From Bacillus manliponensis (GTDB lineage Bacteria > Bacillota > Bacilli > Bacillales > Bacillaceae_G): 64,000 nt of DNA. A program made the translations under genes and the position numbers. The stretch spans positions 124,001 through 188,000 of the forward strand of contig NZ_JOTN01000007.1 of NCBI RefSeq assembly GCF_000712595.1. The letters run 5' to 3'. Of this stretch, positions 51,918 through 61,137 are shown piece after piece (the first letter of the stretch is position 1; each line of letters opens with the position of its first letter). The notes beneath the pieces are model-generated. The model searched no databases. It saw only the letters and a list, made by a program, of their open reading frames with translations, and was not told the origin of the DNA.

Positions 51918-52145
51918 ATGAGTAAATTTTTCTTTAATCATAATTTAGCTACAGTAGAAGATGGAAAGTTGATAGAATATGCGGAAACGATTTATGGAAC
52001 AGGCGGCCGTTCTGTATTAGAAAATTTAAAAGCAAAAGCGTCGATTCGTTTACGCGAGCGTTATCCGAATAAGTCTGATGAGCAAATCTCTTTTCTTGTT
52101 CGAGAAGGACTGCATAGCATGTTTCAAAAATATGTAAGTGAGTAA
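51918..52145 (+). CDS. Uncharacterised small protein
   Basis: A 75-aa protein, MSKFFFNHNLATVEDGKLIEY..., ending FLVREGLHSMFQKYVSE; soluble, helical, basic in the middle. AAAGAGGTGGG precedes the ATG. No family recognised. Preceded by a perfect cre site and followed by a terminator. Confidence 0.75.
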   Translation: MSKFFFNHNLATVEDGKLIEYAETIYGTGGRSVLENLKAKASIRLRERYPNKSDEQISFLVREGLHSMFQKYVSE

Positions 52146-52175
52146 AAAGGGAAGGGAAACCGTCCCTTTTTATTT
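52146..52175 (+). terminator. Intrinsic terminator after 51918 gene
   Basis: AAAAAGGGA and TCCCTTTTT stem directly after the stop codon. Confidence 0.8.
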
Positions 52176-52237
52176 TGTATAAAGAGGTCTTCTTTAGCTG
52201 AAAATACGAGAGACGAATAGGAACGGAGGTGAATTAT

Positions 52238-52384
52238 ATGAGCAACGGAGCAGGTGGATCGAAAAAGAATCGTGAGACTGACGCAAACCACGTGAGTGCA
52301 AAACAGCGAGAATATCAAAAGCGAATGACAAATATTCAACAACAAGAACATAATGATGGCCGTAAATACAATGGAAAAATATGA
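52238..52384 (+). CDS. Small hydrophilic protein, 48 aa
   Basis: Translated from ATG 52238 with CGGAGGTGA 6 nt upstream. The protein is all hydrophilic, Gly/Asn/Gln/Lys-rich (MSNGAGGSKKNRETDANHVS, QREYQKRMTNIQQQEHNDG), without any membrane segment. Composition would suit a small spore protein, but no family is recognised. Confidence 0.7.
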   Translation: MSNGAGGSKKNRETDANHVSAKQREYQKRMTNIQQQEHNDGRKYNGKI

Positions 52385-52437
52385 ATGAACATGCCCGCGT
52401 AGAAACAAATGATTATAACTATGTGGGCATGTTTTCT
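52385..52437. terminator. Convergent terminator before yqhG
   Basis: GAACATGCCC and GGGCATGTTTTC pair across about 26 nt; serves the 52238 gene and yqhG. Confidence 0.65.
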
Positions 52438-53232
52438 TTAAGTAAGGAAATGATCACCTTTTATATAAAAAATTCCACCATTTATAATTTGCATTGCCAC
52501 GTATGGTTCGTATTGTTCCTGTAATGCTTGCTTTTCAATTTCATAGCTTTCAGGGAGTTCTTCACTTTCTTCATAAAATTTACCGAGTAGCTGTAAATCA
52601 TGATTCCAACGCTGCCGCGCTTCTTCAGCCCACGTATGATCCTCTTTTGCAATGACCGTTTTTAATGTTTCTTCGATTCGATTTAATCCACTTCCAGGCT
52701 TAATAATTGGAGAAAGTGTAAAACAAAAATCAGGGATTTTTGGTGTAAGCTGAAGTGCTGCAATCGATTCATGAAAGTTTGTAATCATGGCACCAGAGAT
52801 GAGATGAATACCGATTGAATGGAGCACATCTCGTTTTCTGTCACACTGATAAGAGACTTTTATATTGACACCAAGCCATGGATGAAGAGGTGTATTTGTT
52901 CGTCCGTTTGTTTGAACATCTTCAAATAAACGAATATAAGCACCTAAATTTTTTGTTGTTTCAAACATTTGATGTAAACGTGGTGAACCGTAATGGATAA
53001 ATTCACTGTCTTTGTCATCCTCTTTTTGGATGGTTGTAAAAGAAAGACGCATTGGGTTAGGAATGCCGCCTGTTTTTTCAAGGTAGTGCCAATAAAATGG
53101 ACGATTCATTAATAATTTATCCATCTCGATTGTTAATTGTACATCGAGTAAAGAAGGCGAACGCTGTAAAATTTCGCATTCATTTGCCTCAAAAAATCGC
53201 CATAAATAATCATAAATTTCATGTTGCTGCAT
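52438..53232 (-). CDS. yqhG: YqhG family protein
   Basis: A 264-aa soluble protein of unknown function. The start ATG at 53232 (MQQHEIYDYLWRFFEANECE) follows GAGGTGCAGGG and overlaps the end of the SNF2 helicase gene by 14 nt; the longer frame has no such signal. In B. subtilis yqhG and yqhH are adjacent too, upstream of gcvT. The protein has no recognised catalytic motif. Confidence 0.88.
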   Translation of the reverse strand: MQQHEIYDYLWRFFEANECEILQRSPSLLDVQLTIEMDKLLMNRPFYWHYLEKTGGIPNPMRLSFTTIQKEDDKDSEFIHYGSPRLHQMFETTKNLGAYIRLFEDVQTNGRTNTPLHPWLGVNIKVSYQCDRKRDVLHSIGIHLISGAMITNFHESIAALQLTPKIPDFCFTLSPIIKPGSGLNRIEETLKTVIAKEDHTWAEEARQRWNHDLQLLGKFYEESEELPESYEIEKQALQEQYEPYVAMQIINGGIFYIKGDHFLT

Positions 53233-54901
53233 AGCCCTGCACCTCAGCTTCACTTCTTCTTGCAAATTCAATAATGGAGGTTAAGTTTTCCATTTTAATG
53301 CGAATTTCTCCTTCGCTTTTTGACTCAGCGAAAATCTCCTGTATGTGCGCATCGATATTTTTCATATTAATACGTGTTAAAATGTCGTCAAGTTCACCGA
53401 TAACACGCTCAAACAGCTGTATTTTTTCGTATAGTAGTTTCAAAATATGCTCTTCAACGGTATGCTTCGTTGCCAAATTATAAATATGCACATCATGTTT
53501 TTGACCAAGGCGGTGAATACGACCAATTCTTTGCTCAAGTCGCATCGGATTCCAAGGGAGATCATAGTTAATCATATGGTTACAAAACTGTAGGTTAATC
53601 CCTTCTCCGCCAGCTTCCGTTGCAATTAATACTTTTGCATGGTTTTGGAACAATTCTTTCATCCAATCTTTTTTGCCACGTTTAAATCCACCACGAAATG
53701 GAACGGAAGAAATACCATGTTGTTTTAAGAACCATTGTAAATACATTTGTGAAGCTCTATACTCTGTAAAAATTACCACTTTATCATCAATTTCTTTAAT
53801 AATTTCTAATGCCTTTGCTGCTTTTGAATTTGAGGAAATACAATTGATTTTCTCCATTAATACGTTAATATGTGGATCTGGTATGTATTCCCCGTTTTCT
53901 TTTTGTCTTTTTTCTATATGTTTTTTTAATGAAAAGTAAACAGCTTCGCGACTGCTACAAGCTTCTCGCTTTAGCGTTAAAGCGGAAAATGCAGAAGTAA
54001 AAGCATCGCCAGTTCTCCAACTTTCAATCGCATCATATAAGTCTCGTTCTTGGTCATTAAAATCAATAAACATCGTATGTACATGGCGCTTCGGCCAATC
54101 AATCCCAGTATCGTTGCGTCGGTTTCGAACCATTACTTTATTAATGAGCGCCTTTAAATGTTCGTCAGACTCAGCTGTTCTATTTTTAGAAGCATAGTAT
54201 TCCTCAAAGTTTGATTGATTCCCAAGGTGCCCTGGTTTTAGTAAGGATACAAGATTAAAAATTTCATCAATTTTGTTTTGAACGGGTGTTGCAGTTAGTA
54301 GTAAACAAAACTTTTTCTTTAGCCGCTGTGCGAATTCATAGTTTTTTGTTTTATTATTTTTTAATTTATGTGCTTCATCAATAATAATAAGGTCGTATTC
54401 TAAACTTAGTACGATATCGCGATGCGGGTGCCGCTTTGCTGTATCAATCGAAGAGACGATAACATCACATTGTTCCCATGAATAGCTTTTCTTTTGTGCA
54501 ACGGCGGGAATGAAAAATTTTGTGTTTAACTCATATGCCCACTGTGAAACAAGAGAGGCTGGAACGAGTATTAGCACCTTTTTTACAAGGCCGCGCACCA
54601 TATATTCTTTTAAAATTAATCCAGCTTCAATTGTTTTCCCAAGTCCAACTTCATCTGCTAATATTGCTTTTCCATTCATCTGTTCAATGACAGTTTGTGC
54701 AACTTCAAGCTGATGTGGAAGCGGTGTGAAATGTGATAAATGCTTTGGAGCTTGTAAACCATCAAAGGTCGGAACAAGTAATGATTTTTCTGTTTCATAA
54801 GCTAATTGAAATAGCTCCCAGTTTGTCCATGGCCCATCATCTTCCATTCGCTTTAAAAAACTTTCTTTCCACGAATGATCCACTTTAATTTCAACATTCA
54901 T
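53219..54901 (-). CDS. yqhH: SNF2-family DEAD/DEAH helicase (YqhH)
   Basis: A 560-aa SNF2 protein: ADEVGLGKTIEAGLIL (Walker A), DEAHKLKN (box II), LLTATPVQN, then EAGGEGINLQFCNHMINYDLPWNPMRLEQRIGRIHRLGQ (motifs V-VI). It likely uses ATP to move on DNA or remodel protein-DNA complexes; target is unknown. In operon with yqhG and divergent from gcvT. Confidence 0.93.
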   Translation of the reverse strand: MNVEIKVDHSWKESFLKRMEDDGPWTNWELFQLAYETEKSLLVPTFDGLQAPKHLSHFTPLPHQLEVAQTVIEQMNGKAILADEVGLGKTIEAGLILKEYMVRGLVKKVLILVPASLVSQWAYELNTKFFIPAVAQKKSYSWEQCDVIVSSIDTAKRHPHRDIVLSLEYDLIIIDEAHKLKNNKTKNYEFAQRLKKKFCLLLTATPVQNKIDEIFNLVSLLKPGHLGNQSNFEEYYASKNRTAESDEHLKALINKVMVRNRRNDTGIDWPKRHVHTMFIDFNDQERDLYDAIESWRTGDAFTSAFSALTLKREACSSREAVYFSLKKHIEKRQKENGEYIPDPHINVLMEKINCISSNSKAAKALEIIKEIDDKVVIFTEYRASQMYLQWFLKQHGISSVPFRGGFKRGKKDWMKELFQNHAKVLIATEAGGEGINLQFCNHMINYDLPWNPMRLEQRIGRIHRLGQKHDVHIYNLATKHTVEEHILKLLYEKIQLFERVIGELDDILTRINMKNIDAHIQEIFAESKSEGEIRIKMENLTSIIEFARRSEAEVQGYAAT

Positions 54902-55160
54902 AATAACTCTCCTACCTTCTATAAATTCTAAATTATTTTTTAAGCTAGAATATTGATGAAATAGAACGAAAAATGTTAGGATAATGGTGTGAAATGTGTG
55001 GAATCTTTCGTATTTTGTCCAAGAGAGTAGTTTTTTATTACGCTTTCATGAAAAAAAATAGTGAGATTCCGTATATCCCACTGTTTCTGAAAATTAAACG
55101 TTTCGATGTGGGAAGCTTCTTTTCATAGATTTGTCATAGACAGCGCAAGGGGGAGAGAAC
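54902..55160. other. Spacer between yqhH and gcvT: no glycine riboswitch seen
   Basis: A 259-bp region. Core glycine-aptamer sequences (GAAGGGGC, CTCTCAGG with AAAGGACAG-type) were looked for and not found. A short stem AGTGAGAT/ATATCCCACT-type is at about 55055-55085. The gcvT ribosome binding site GGGGGAGAG is at 55149-55157. Confidence 0.5.
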
Positions 55161-56261
55161 ATGATTACATTACAACGTACACCACTATATGATGTGTATG
55201 CGAAGTATGGTGCAAAAACAATTGACTTTGGTGGTTGGGAGCTACCAGTTCAATTTTCTAGCATTAAAGAAGAGCACGAGGCTGTTCGCAGTGCAGCGGG
55301 TCTTTTTGATGTTTCTCATATGGGAGAAGTAGAAGTAAAAGGTCCAGATAGTTTAGCATTTTTACAACGAATGATGACAAATGACGTGTCTATCTTAAAG
55401 GTAGGCGGAGCTCAATATACGGCGATGTGTTATGAAGATGGTGGCACAGTAGATGATTTATTAATCTATAAGAGAGATGAAGAGGATTATCTACTTGTTA
55501 TTAATGCTTCTAACATTGAAAAAGATTACGAGTGGTTAGCGTCTCATGTAGAAGGTAATGTGACAGTAACAAACGTTTCACCTGAAATCGCTCAGCTTGC
55601 AATTCAAGGACCAAAAGCAGAAAGTATTTTGCAGAAAGTAACGTCAGAAGATTTGAAAGAAATTAAGTTCTTTAAATTTAAGGACGATGTTGCAATTGAT
55701 GGAATTCCAGCGCTTGTATCACGTACAGGTTATACAGGTGAAGATGGATTTGAGATCTACTGTAAGAGCGAAGATGCAGAAAAGATTTGGGATAAACTTC
55801 TTGAAGTAGGGGCAGAAGATGGATTAAAAGCGTGTGGACTAGGGGCTCGTGATACACTTCGCTTTGAAGCGACACTTCCTTTGTATGGTCAAGAGTTAAC
55901 GAAAGAGATTACACCAATTGAAGCTGGTATTGGCTTTGCGGTGAAGACAAACAAAGAAGTAGAGTTCTTTGGAAAGAAAGTGTTAAAAGAGCAAAAGGAA
56001 AACGGTGCGCCTCGTAAATCAGTCGGCATTGAAGTGATTGAACGCGGAATTCCTCGCAGTCATTATCCAGTATACATTGGTGATGAAAAAATTGGAGAAG
56101 TAACGAGTGGAACACAATCTCCTACTCTGAAGAAAAATATCGGCTTAGCACTTATCGATGTAAAATACGCGGTAGTAGATACTGAAGTAGAGATTGAAAT
56201 TCGTAATAAACGTGTCAAAGCAATCGTTGTACCAACACCATTTTACAAACGTTCAAAGTAA
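55161..56261 (+). CDS. gcvT: Glycine cleavage system T protein (aminomethyltransferase)
   Basis: A 366-aa folate-dependent aminomethyltransferase: [41 protein letters not shown] and [22 protein letters not shown] are conserved. First gene of gcvT-gcvPA-gcvPB. GGGGGAGAG is 3-4 nt from the ATG. gcvH is not in the window, as usual in Bacillus. Confidence 0.97.
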   Translation: MITLQRTPLYDVYAKYGAKTIDFGGWELPVQFSSIKEEHEAVRSAAGLFDVSHMGEVEVKGPDSLAFLQRMMTNDVSILKVGGAQYTAMCYEDGGTVDDLLIYKRDEEDYLLVINASNIEKDYEWLASHVEGNVTVTNVSPEIAQLAIQGPKAESILQKVTSEDLKEIKFFKFKDDVAIDGIPALVSRTGYTGEDGFEIYCKSEDAEKIWDKLLEVGAEDGLKACGLGARDTLRFEATLPLYGQELTKEITPIEAGIGFAVKTNKEVEFFGKKVLKEQKENGAPRKSVGIEVIERGIPRSHYPVYIGDEKIGEVTSGTQSPTLKKNIGLALIDVKYAVVDTEVEIEIRNKRVKAIVVPTPFYKRSK

Positions 56262-56281
56262 TCGGGAGAGGGGTAGATTTC

Positions 56282-57625
56282 ATGTTACATCGTTATCTTC
56301 CAATGACAGAAGAAGACAAAAAAGAGATGTTACAAACGATTGGTGTACAATCAATCGATGAACTATTTTCAGATATTCCAAAAAGCGTTCTATTTCAAGG
56401 GGAATTAAATTTAAAGCAAGCAAAATCAGAGCCGGAATTATTAAAAGAATTATCTGCGCTTGCTAGTAAAAATGCAAACTTAAAAGACTATGCTTCTTTC
56501 TTAGGAGCAGGTGTTTATGACCATTATGCACCAGTAATTGTTGATCATGTTCTTTCTCGTTCAGAATTTTATACAGCATATACACCATACCAACCAGAAA
56601 TTTCACAAGGGGAACTACAAGCAATCTTTGAATATCAAACGATGATTTGTGAATTAACTGGTATGGATGTTGCAAACTCTTCTATGTATGACGGTGGTAC
56701 AGCGCTTGCGGAAGCAGCAATGTTAGCAGCTGGACATACACGTAAAAAGAAAATCCTTGTTTCAAAAGCAGTTCACCCGGAATCAAGAGCTGTTCTTGAA
56801 ACATATGCAAAAGGTCAGCGTCTTGAAGTTGTTGAAATCGACTATAAAGACGGTGTAACAGATTTACAGGTGCTGCAAAGTGAAGTAGATGACAGCGTTG
56901 CTTGCGTAATTGTTCAATATCCAAACTTCTTTGGTCAAGTAGAGAAGTTAGCTGACATTGAAAAGATTGTACATAAGCAAAAATCGTTATTTATCGTTTC
57001 TTCTAATCCATTATCATTAGGAGCATTAACACCTCCTGGTAAACTTGGTGCAGATATCGTTGTTGGTGACGCGCAGCCATTTGGTATTCCAACGCAGTTT
57101 GGTGGCCCGCACTGTGGTTACTTTGCAACGACAAAAGCGTTCATGCGTAAAATTCCAGGTCGTCTTGTTGGACAAACAGTAGACTCAGAAGGTCAGCGCG
57201 GTTTCGTATTAACATTGCAAGCACGTGAGCAGCATATTCGTCGTGATAAAGCGACATCTAACATCTGTTCAAACCAAGCATTAAATGCATTAGCAGCTTC
57301 TGTTGCGATGACAGCGCTTGGGAAACAAGGTGTAAAAGAAATGGCTCGTCAAAACATTTACAAAGCACAGTACGCAAAACGTCAATTTGAAGCGAATGGC
57401 TTTACAGTAACGTTTAGCGGTCCATTCTTCAATGAATTTGTTGTAGACTGCAAACGTCCAGTACAAGATGTAAACGATGCGTTGCTGCAAAAGAACATTA
57501 TTGGTGGTTATGACCTAGGTCGTGACTATGCAGAACTTAAAAACCATATGTTACTTGCTGTTACAGAGCTTCGTACAAAAGAAGAAATCGACGCACTTGT
57601 GAAAGAAATGGGGGATATCCAATGA
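56282..57625 (+). CDS. gcvPA: Glycine dehydrogenase (decarboxylating) subunit 1
   Basis: A 447-aa alpha part of split P protein: [68 protein letters not shown]. Together with subunit 2 it decarboxylates glycine with PLP. 20 nt after gcvT, overlaps gcvPB by 4 nt. Confidence 0.97.
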   Translation: MLHRYLPMTEEDKKEMLQTIGVQSIDELFSDIPKSVLFQGELNLKQAKSEPELLKELSALASKNANLKDYASFLGAGVYDHYAPVIVDHVLSRSEFYTAYTPYQPEISQGELQAIFEYQTMICELTGMDVANSSMYDGGTALAEAAMLAAGHTRKKKILVSKAVHPESRAVLETYAKGQRLEVVEIDYKDGVTDLQVLQSEVDDSVACVIVQYPNFFGQVEKLADIEKIVHKQKSLFIVSSNPLSLGALTPPGKLGADIVVGDAQPFGIPTQFGGPHCGYFATTKAFMRKIPGRLVGQTVDSEGQRGFVLTLQAREQHIRRDKATSNICSNQALNALAASVAMTALGKQGVKEMARQNIYKAQYAKRQFEANGFTVTFSGPFFNEFVVDCKRPVQDVNDALLQKNIIGGYDLGRDYAELKNHMLLAVTELRTKEEIDALVKEMGDIQ

Positions 57626-59097
57626 TGAACGAAAATCAACCGCTTATTTTTGAAATGAGTAAAGAAGGAAGAATAGGATATAGCTTACCCCAATTAGATG
57701 TCGAAGAAGTAAAGCTTGAAGATATATTTGGTACTGAGTATGTTCGTACAGAAGATGCAGAGCTTCCAGAAGTATCAGAGTTAGATATTATGCGCCACTA
57801 CACAGCGCTTTCTCGACGTAATCACGGTGTTGATTCTGGATTCTATCCACTTGGGTCTTGTACGATGAAATACAATCCGAAAATTAATGAAAATGTTGCT
57901 CGTTTCCCTGGATTTGCTCATATTCATCCACTTCAAGATGAAAAGACAGTGCAAGGTGCAATGGAGCTTTTATACGATTTACAAGAGCATTTAACAGAAA
58001 TTACAGGTATGGATACAGTAACACTTCAGCCAGCAGCAGGTGCGCATGGTGAGTGGACTGGTTTAATGTTAATTCGTGCATACCATGAAGCAAAAGGTGA
58101 TTACAACCGTACGAAAGTAATCGTTCCAGATTCTGCGCACGGTACAAACCCAGCATCTGCAACAGTAGCTGGATTTGAAACAATTACAGTACAATCGGAT
58201 GAGAACGGTCTTGTTGATTTAGAAGACTTAAAGCGTGTCGTGAACGAAGAAACAGCAGCACTTATGTTAACAAATCCAAATACACTTGGTTTATTTGAAG
58301 AACACATTTTAGAGATGGCGAAAATTGTCCATGATGCAGGTGGTAAGTTGTATTATGACGGTGCGAACTTAAATGCAGTATTAAGTAAAGCACGTCCTGG
58401 AGATATGGGCTTTGACGTTGTTCACTTAAATCTTCATAAAACATTTACAGGCCCACACGGCGGCGGTGGCCCAGGTTCTGGCCCGGTTGGTGTAAAAGCG
58501 GACTTAATGCCATTTTTACCAAAACCAATTTTAGAGAAGACAGAAAATGGTTACCACTTTAACTACGATCGTCCGCATGCAATCGGTCGTGTGAAACCAT
58601 ACTACGGTAACTTTGGTATTAACGTTCGTGCATATACGTATATTCGCTCTATGGGTCCAGATGGGCTTCGTGCAGTAACAGAATATGCTGTATTAAATGC
58701 AAATTATATGATGAGAAGATTAGCGCCGCACTTTGATCTTCCATTTGATAGACATTGTAAGCATGAGTTTGTATTATCTGGTCGTCGTCAAAAGAAACTA
58801 GGTGTACGCACGCTTGATATTGCAAAACGTTTGCTTGACTTTGGTTATCATCCACCAACAATTTACTTCCCATTAAATGTGGAAGAGTGTATCATGATTG
58901 AGCCAACAGAAACGGAATCAAAAGAAACATTAGATGGCTTTATTGATATAATGATTCAAATTGCAAAAGAAGTAGAAGAGAATCCAGAAATTGTTCAAGA
59001 GGCACCACATACAACTGTGATTAAGCGTCTTGATGAAACAATGGCTGCACGTAAGCCAGTTTTACGTTACGAAAAGCCAGCTCCAGTACAAGTTTAA
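57622..59097 (+). CDS. gcvPB: Glycine dehydrogenase (decarboxylating) subunit 2
   Basis: A 491-aa subunit carrying the PLP lysine Lys273 in [18 protein letters not shown], with [10 protein letters not shown] at the start. The first or second Met may be used (ATGATG). Ends in a terminator with stem AAAGAACTCGC/GCGAGTTCTTT at 59111-59136. Confidence 0.97.
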   Translation: MMNENQPLIFEMSKEGRIGYSLPQLDVEEVKLEDIFGTEYVRTEDAELPEVSELDIMRHYTALSRRNHGVDSGFYPLGSCTMKYNPKINENVARFPGFAHIHPLQDEKTVQGAMELLYDLQEHLTEITGMDTVTLQPAAGAHGEWTGLMLIRAYHEAKGDYNRTKVIVPDSAHGTNPASATVAGFETITVQSDENGLVDLEDLKRVVNEETAALMLTNPNTLGLFEEHILEMAKIVHDAGGKLYYDGANLNAVLSKARPGDMGFDVVHLNLHKTFTGPHGGGGPGSGPVGVKADLMPFLPKPILEKTENGYHFNYDRPHAIGRVKPYYGNFGINVRAYTYIRSMGPDGLRAVTEYAVLNANYMMRRLAPHFDLPFDRHCKHEFVLSGRRQKKLGVRTLDIAKRLLDFGYHPPTIYFPLNVEECIMIEPTETESKETLDGFIDIMIQIAKEVEENPEIVQEAPHTTVIKRLDETMAARKPVLRYEKPAPVQV

Positions 59098-59108
59098 TGA
59101 AATATAGA

Positions 59109-59142
59109 AAAAGAACTCGCAATTGCGAGTTCTTTTTTATTT
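59109..59142 (+). terminator. Intrinsic terminator of gcv operon
   Basis: AAAGAACTCGC and GCGAGTTCTTT around AATT with a following T-run. Confidence 0.9.
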
Positions 59143-59345
59143 CTATAAAAAAATGTTAAAGATTTGTGAATTTTACATAACGATAAGGGAAAAACATACT
59201 TTTTATACAAATTTGTTGAAAAAGTCCGTTTGATAAAATTGTGTATTTTTGTTAGAATTTTATTGAAATTAAAGGAATATAGAGACGAAATAATAGCTCG
59301 CTTTTATACATATGTGAAAAAATGAACAAGGAGATGAAAAAAAGC

Positions 59346-59561
59346 ATGGGTTACAAGCGTTACAAAATGGTATACCATTTGGAGGACGGAAAAACAATTC
59401 AAGACATAAAAGAATTTTATTACAGAGATCACAATAAAATGCTTGAGCGTGTTAAGCATCATGTAACGGATAATCAAAATGTAACAGCAATTGACCCACA
59501 AGGAACGCTTATTTCAATAGCTTGTGATGATATTGTAAAGGTAGAATTAAACTACTTATAA
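59346..59561 (+). CDS. Uncharacterised small protein
   Basis: A 71-aa protein, MGYKRYKMVYHLEDGKTIQD, beta-rich, with a pattern like a small DNA- or membrane-associated fold; no family recognised. AAGGAGATG lies upstream, but the exact start among ATGs at 59322, 59334 and 59346 is not certain. Its stop codon TAA is inside the end of a repeat (copy D). Confidence 0.65.
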   Translation: MGYKRYKMVYHLEDGKTIQDIKEFYYRDHNKMLERVKHHVTDNQNVTAIDPQGTLISIACDDIVKVELNYL

Positions 59562-59705
59562 AGTGAAACTGTACTCAGTGGAGGAGAGGTTTTTCTTAAT
59601 TGAACGAATCGGCTTTTACGTGTTGTTAACCTTTTACCTAACTTGCTTGCTTTTTTAAAGTTTTGAGATGGGAGTTTTACAGCACATTAATTAGGGATAA
59701 AAAAA
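59557..59705 (-). repeat. Dispersed repeat family 1, copy D (degraded long form, minus strand)
   Basis: On the minus strand: TTTTTATCCCTAAT, then ACTCCCATCTCAAAACTT, AAGTTAGGTAAAAGG, ACACGTAAAAGCCGATTCGTT, CCACTGAGTACAGTTTCACTTTATA. Hairpin 1 and the linker can be recognised but with mismatches; the left half of hairpin 2 is lost. Confidence 0.7.
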
Positions 59706-59780
59706 CTTAACCTTGAGTCAACGCTTATTATTCGTTACAATAGGGTGTTGAATGATGAAGTCATGAGAGAGGAGTTCGTT

Positions 59781-59972
59781 ATGGGTAGTAAAAGTCACTT
59801 TTATATGTTTATTATTGCTTTTTTACTTGTTACTTTTTTAACGATTTATTTAATTGTTGATAGTAGCTGGTATCATACAGTACACCCAGCATTCCTTATT
59901 TTTATGTATATTGGAATTGCGGTTGTCAGCTTTGGAATGAGAGATGAAGTGTTAAATCGCTTTGAAAAGTGA
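59781..59972 (+). CDS. Small membrane protein, 63 aa
   Basis: ATG at 59781 with GAGAGGAG 8 nt upstream. Two hydrophobic segments (FYMFIIAFLLVTFLTIYLIV and HPAFLIFMYIGIAVVSFGM) with an intervening DSSWYHTVH. No family recognised. A terminator follows. Confidence 0.7.
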   Translation: MGSKSHFYMFIIAFLLVTFLTIYLIVDSSWYHTVHPAFLIFMYIGIAVVSFGMRDEVLNRFEK

Positions 59973-59981
59973 TACATATAT

Positions 59982-60013
59982 AAAGACCAACAGGAAAATG
60001 TTGGTCTTTTTTT
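59982..60013 (+). terminator. Intrinsic terminator after small membrane gene
   Basis: AAAGACCAACA and TGTTGGTCTTT around six bases, then TTTT. Confidence 0.9.
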
Positions 60014-60126
60014 CTTGCAAAAAATACTTATTGTACTTTTCATGATAGCAGGTTTCATATATGTGCTCTCAATGATCACTTCAATAGCTGCATTTGAAGC
60101 AAAAGAGTTGTAGTATTACATGATAA

Positions 60127-60154
60127 AAGAGTACCTTATGAAAAGGCACTCTTA
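60127..60154 (-). terminator. Terminator of the 53-aa membrane protein gene
   Basis: AAGAGTACCTT and AAGGCACTCTT pair with a single mismatch around ATGAA. Confidence 0.6.
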
Positions 60155-60313
60155 TAGAAAAAGATGATGCGCAATAAACTTTGAAACAGAAATACCATCT
60201 AACAAATGATACAAAGGCACTCTATAAGTATGTAACGTGAAGCTAAAAAGAACAACAAGTACGATAAAGATGAAGAATAAAAATAGAATATGTTTATGTA
60301 CAGAAATTTGCAT
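60152..60313 (-). CDS. Small membrane protein, 53 aa
   Basis: Translated on the minus strand from ATG at 60313 with AAAGGAGCTGA upstream. Sequence starts MQISVHKHILFLFFIFIVLV and ends SKFIAHHLFL: one strong membrane segment and a His-containing tail. No family recognised. A terminator follows the stop codon. Confidence 0.6.
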   Translation of the reverse strand: MQISVHKHILFLFFIFIVLVVLFSFTLHTYRVPLYHLLDGISVSKFIAHHLFL

Positions 60314-60403
60314 ATAATCAGCTCCTTTCTTGGTAGTGTCCCCAAAGAAAAGGAGAATATGAAAAAGTGAGCTACTTTTTTAGAAAAAGCAGCTCGCTTT
60401 TGA

Positions 60404-60718
60404 TTAGCTAATTAACTTCAAACCAATCGCACCACATAAAATGCAGCTTAAAAATGTAAGGCGGCGCCAATCGGCAGATTCTTTGAAAATTAAAATACCA
60501 AGTAATGCACTACCAGCCGTACCAATTCCTGTCCAAATTGCGTAAGCTGTGCCCATCGGTAATGATTTCATTGCAAGCGATAGGAAGAAGAAGCTGACAG
60601 TGAAGCTTGCGATTAACATAAGCTTTGGTATCCAGCTTTTCTTTTCTGTTGCAATTTTCATGAGGATTACACCAATTACTTCGCAAATACCAGCTAAAAT
60701 TAAAAATACCCATGCCAT
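60404..60718 (-). CDS. SMR family efflux protein, subunit B
   Basis: A 104-aa small multidrug resistance protein with four membrane segments: MAWVFLILAGICEVIGVILM carries the essential Glu, SLPMGTAYAIWTGIGTAGSAL the GG-type motif. Overlaps nothing but is 1 nt from the partner gene. Paired SMR proteins form heterodimers that export cationic compounds or guanidine-like substrates. Substrate not predictable. Confidence 0.9.
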   Translation of the reverse strand: MAWVFLILAGICEVIGVILMKIATEKKSWIPKLMLIASFTVSFFFLSLAMKSLPMGTAYAIWTGIGTAGSALLGILIFKESADWRRLTFLSCILCGAIGLKLIS

Positions 60719-60719
60719 C

Positions 60720-61055
60720 TTATGCGGCCTCCTTATCTTGCTTTTCTTCTGTTACTCTTTTTAAACCAATTACGCCAACGAAGATTAAACCGATTAATAA
60801 AATCTTCAGAATCGAGAACGGTTCACCGAAAACTAAAATTTCTATTAAAACAATTCCTCCGGCACCAAGTCCAGTGAAGACTGCATATACAGTTCCAACA
60901 GGGAGCTTTGCATAAGCTTTAAATAAAAGGTAAAAGCTAATTGCGATTGCAATAATGACACCAATCCACTCTAGTGGTGTTGAAGCTGTTTTTAATCCAA
61001 TCACCCAAAAAATTTCAATAATACCAGCGATGATAACATAAATCCATTCCATCAT
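60720..61055 (-). CDS. SMR family efflux protein, subunit A
   Basis: A 111-aa partner of the downstream SMR gene: EWIYVIIAGIIEIFWVIGLK with the essential Glu, KLPVGTVYAVFTGLGAGGIVLIE. The charged tail KRVTEEKQDKEAA is longer than the partner's. GGAG precedes; the second ATG may be the real start. A TetR-like operator lies just upstream. Confidence 0.9.
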   Translation of the reverse strand: MMEWIYVIIAGIIEIFWVIGLKTASTPLEWIGVIIAIAISFYLLFKAYAKLPVGTVYAVFTGLGAGGIVLIEILVFGEPFSILKILLIGLIFVGVIGLKRVTEEKQDKEAA

Positions 61056-61066
61056 TCATTCTCCTT

Positions 61067-61084
61067 CCTACCAGTCGTTAGTTT
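61067..61084. promoter_or_regulatory. Putative TetR operator, SMR promoter copy
   Basis: CCTACCAGTCGTTAGTTT, partly palindromic, repeated with two internal differences at 61741-61758 upstream of the tetR gene. Two copies at just the two expected sites suggest that the TetR protein binds here. Confidence 0.6.
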
Positions 61085-61137
61085 GAGGGCTGAAAAATGA
61101 CGTCTTGCTTATGCAATCCGCCATGTTCACAAAACGA

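Noticed and set aside
60015-60113. 32-codon TTG-start frame with a hydrophobic stretch
   Set aside because: The start lies in the T-run of a terminator with no ribosome binding site.
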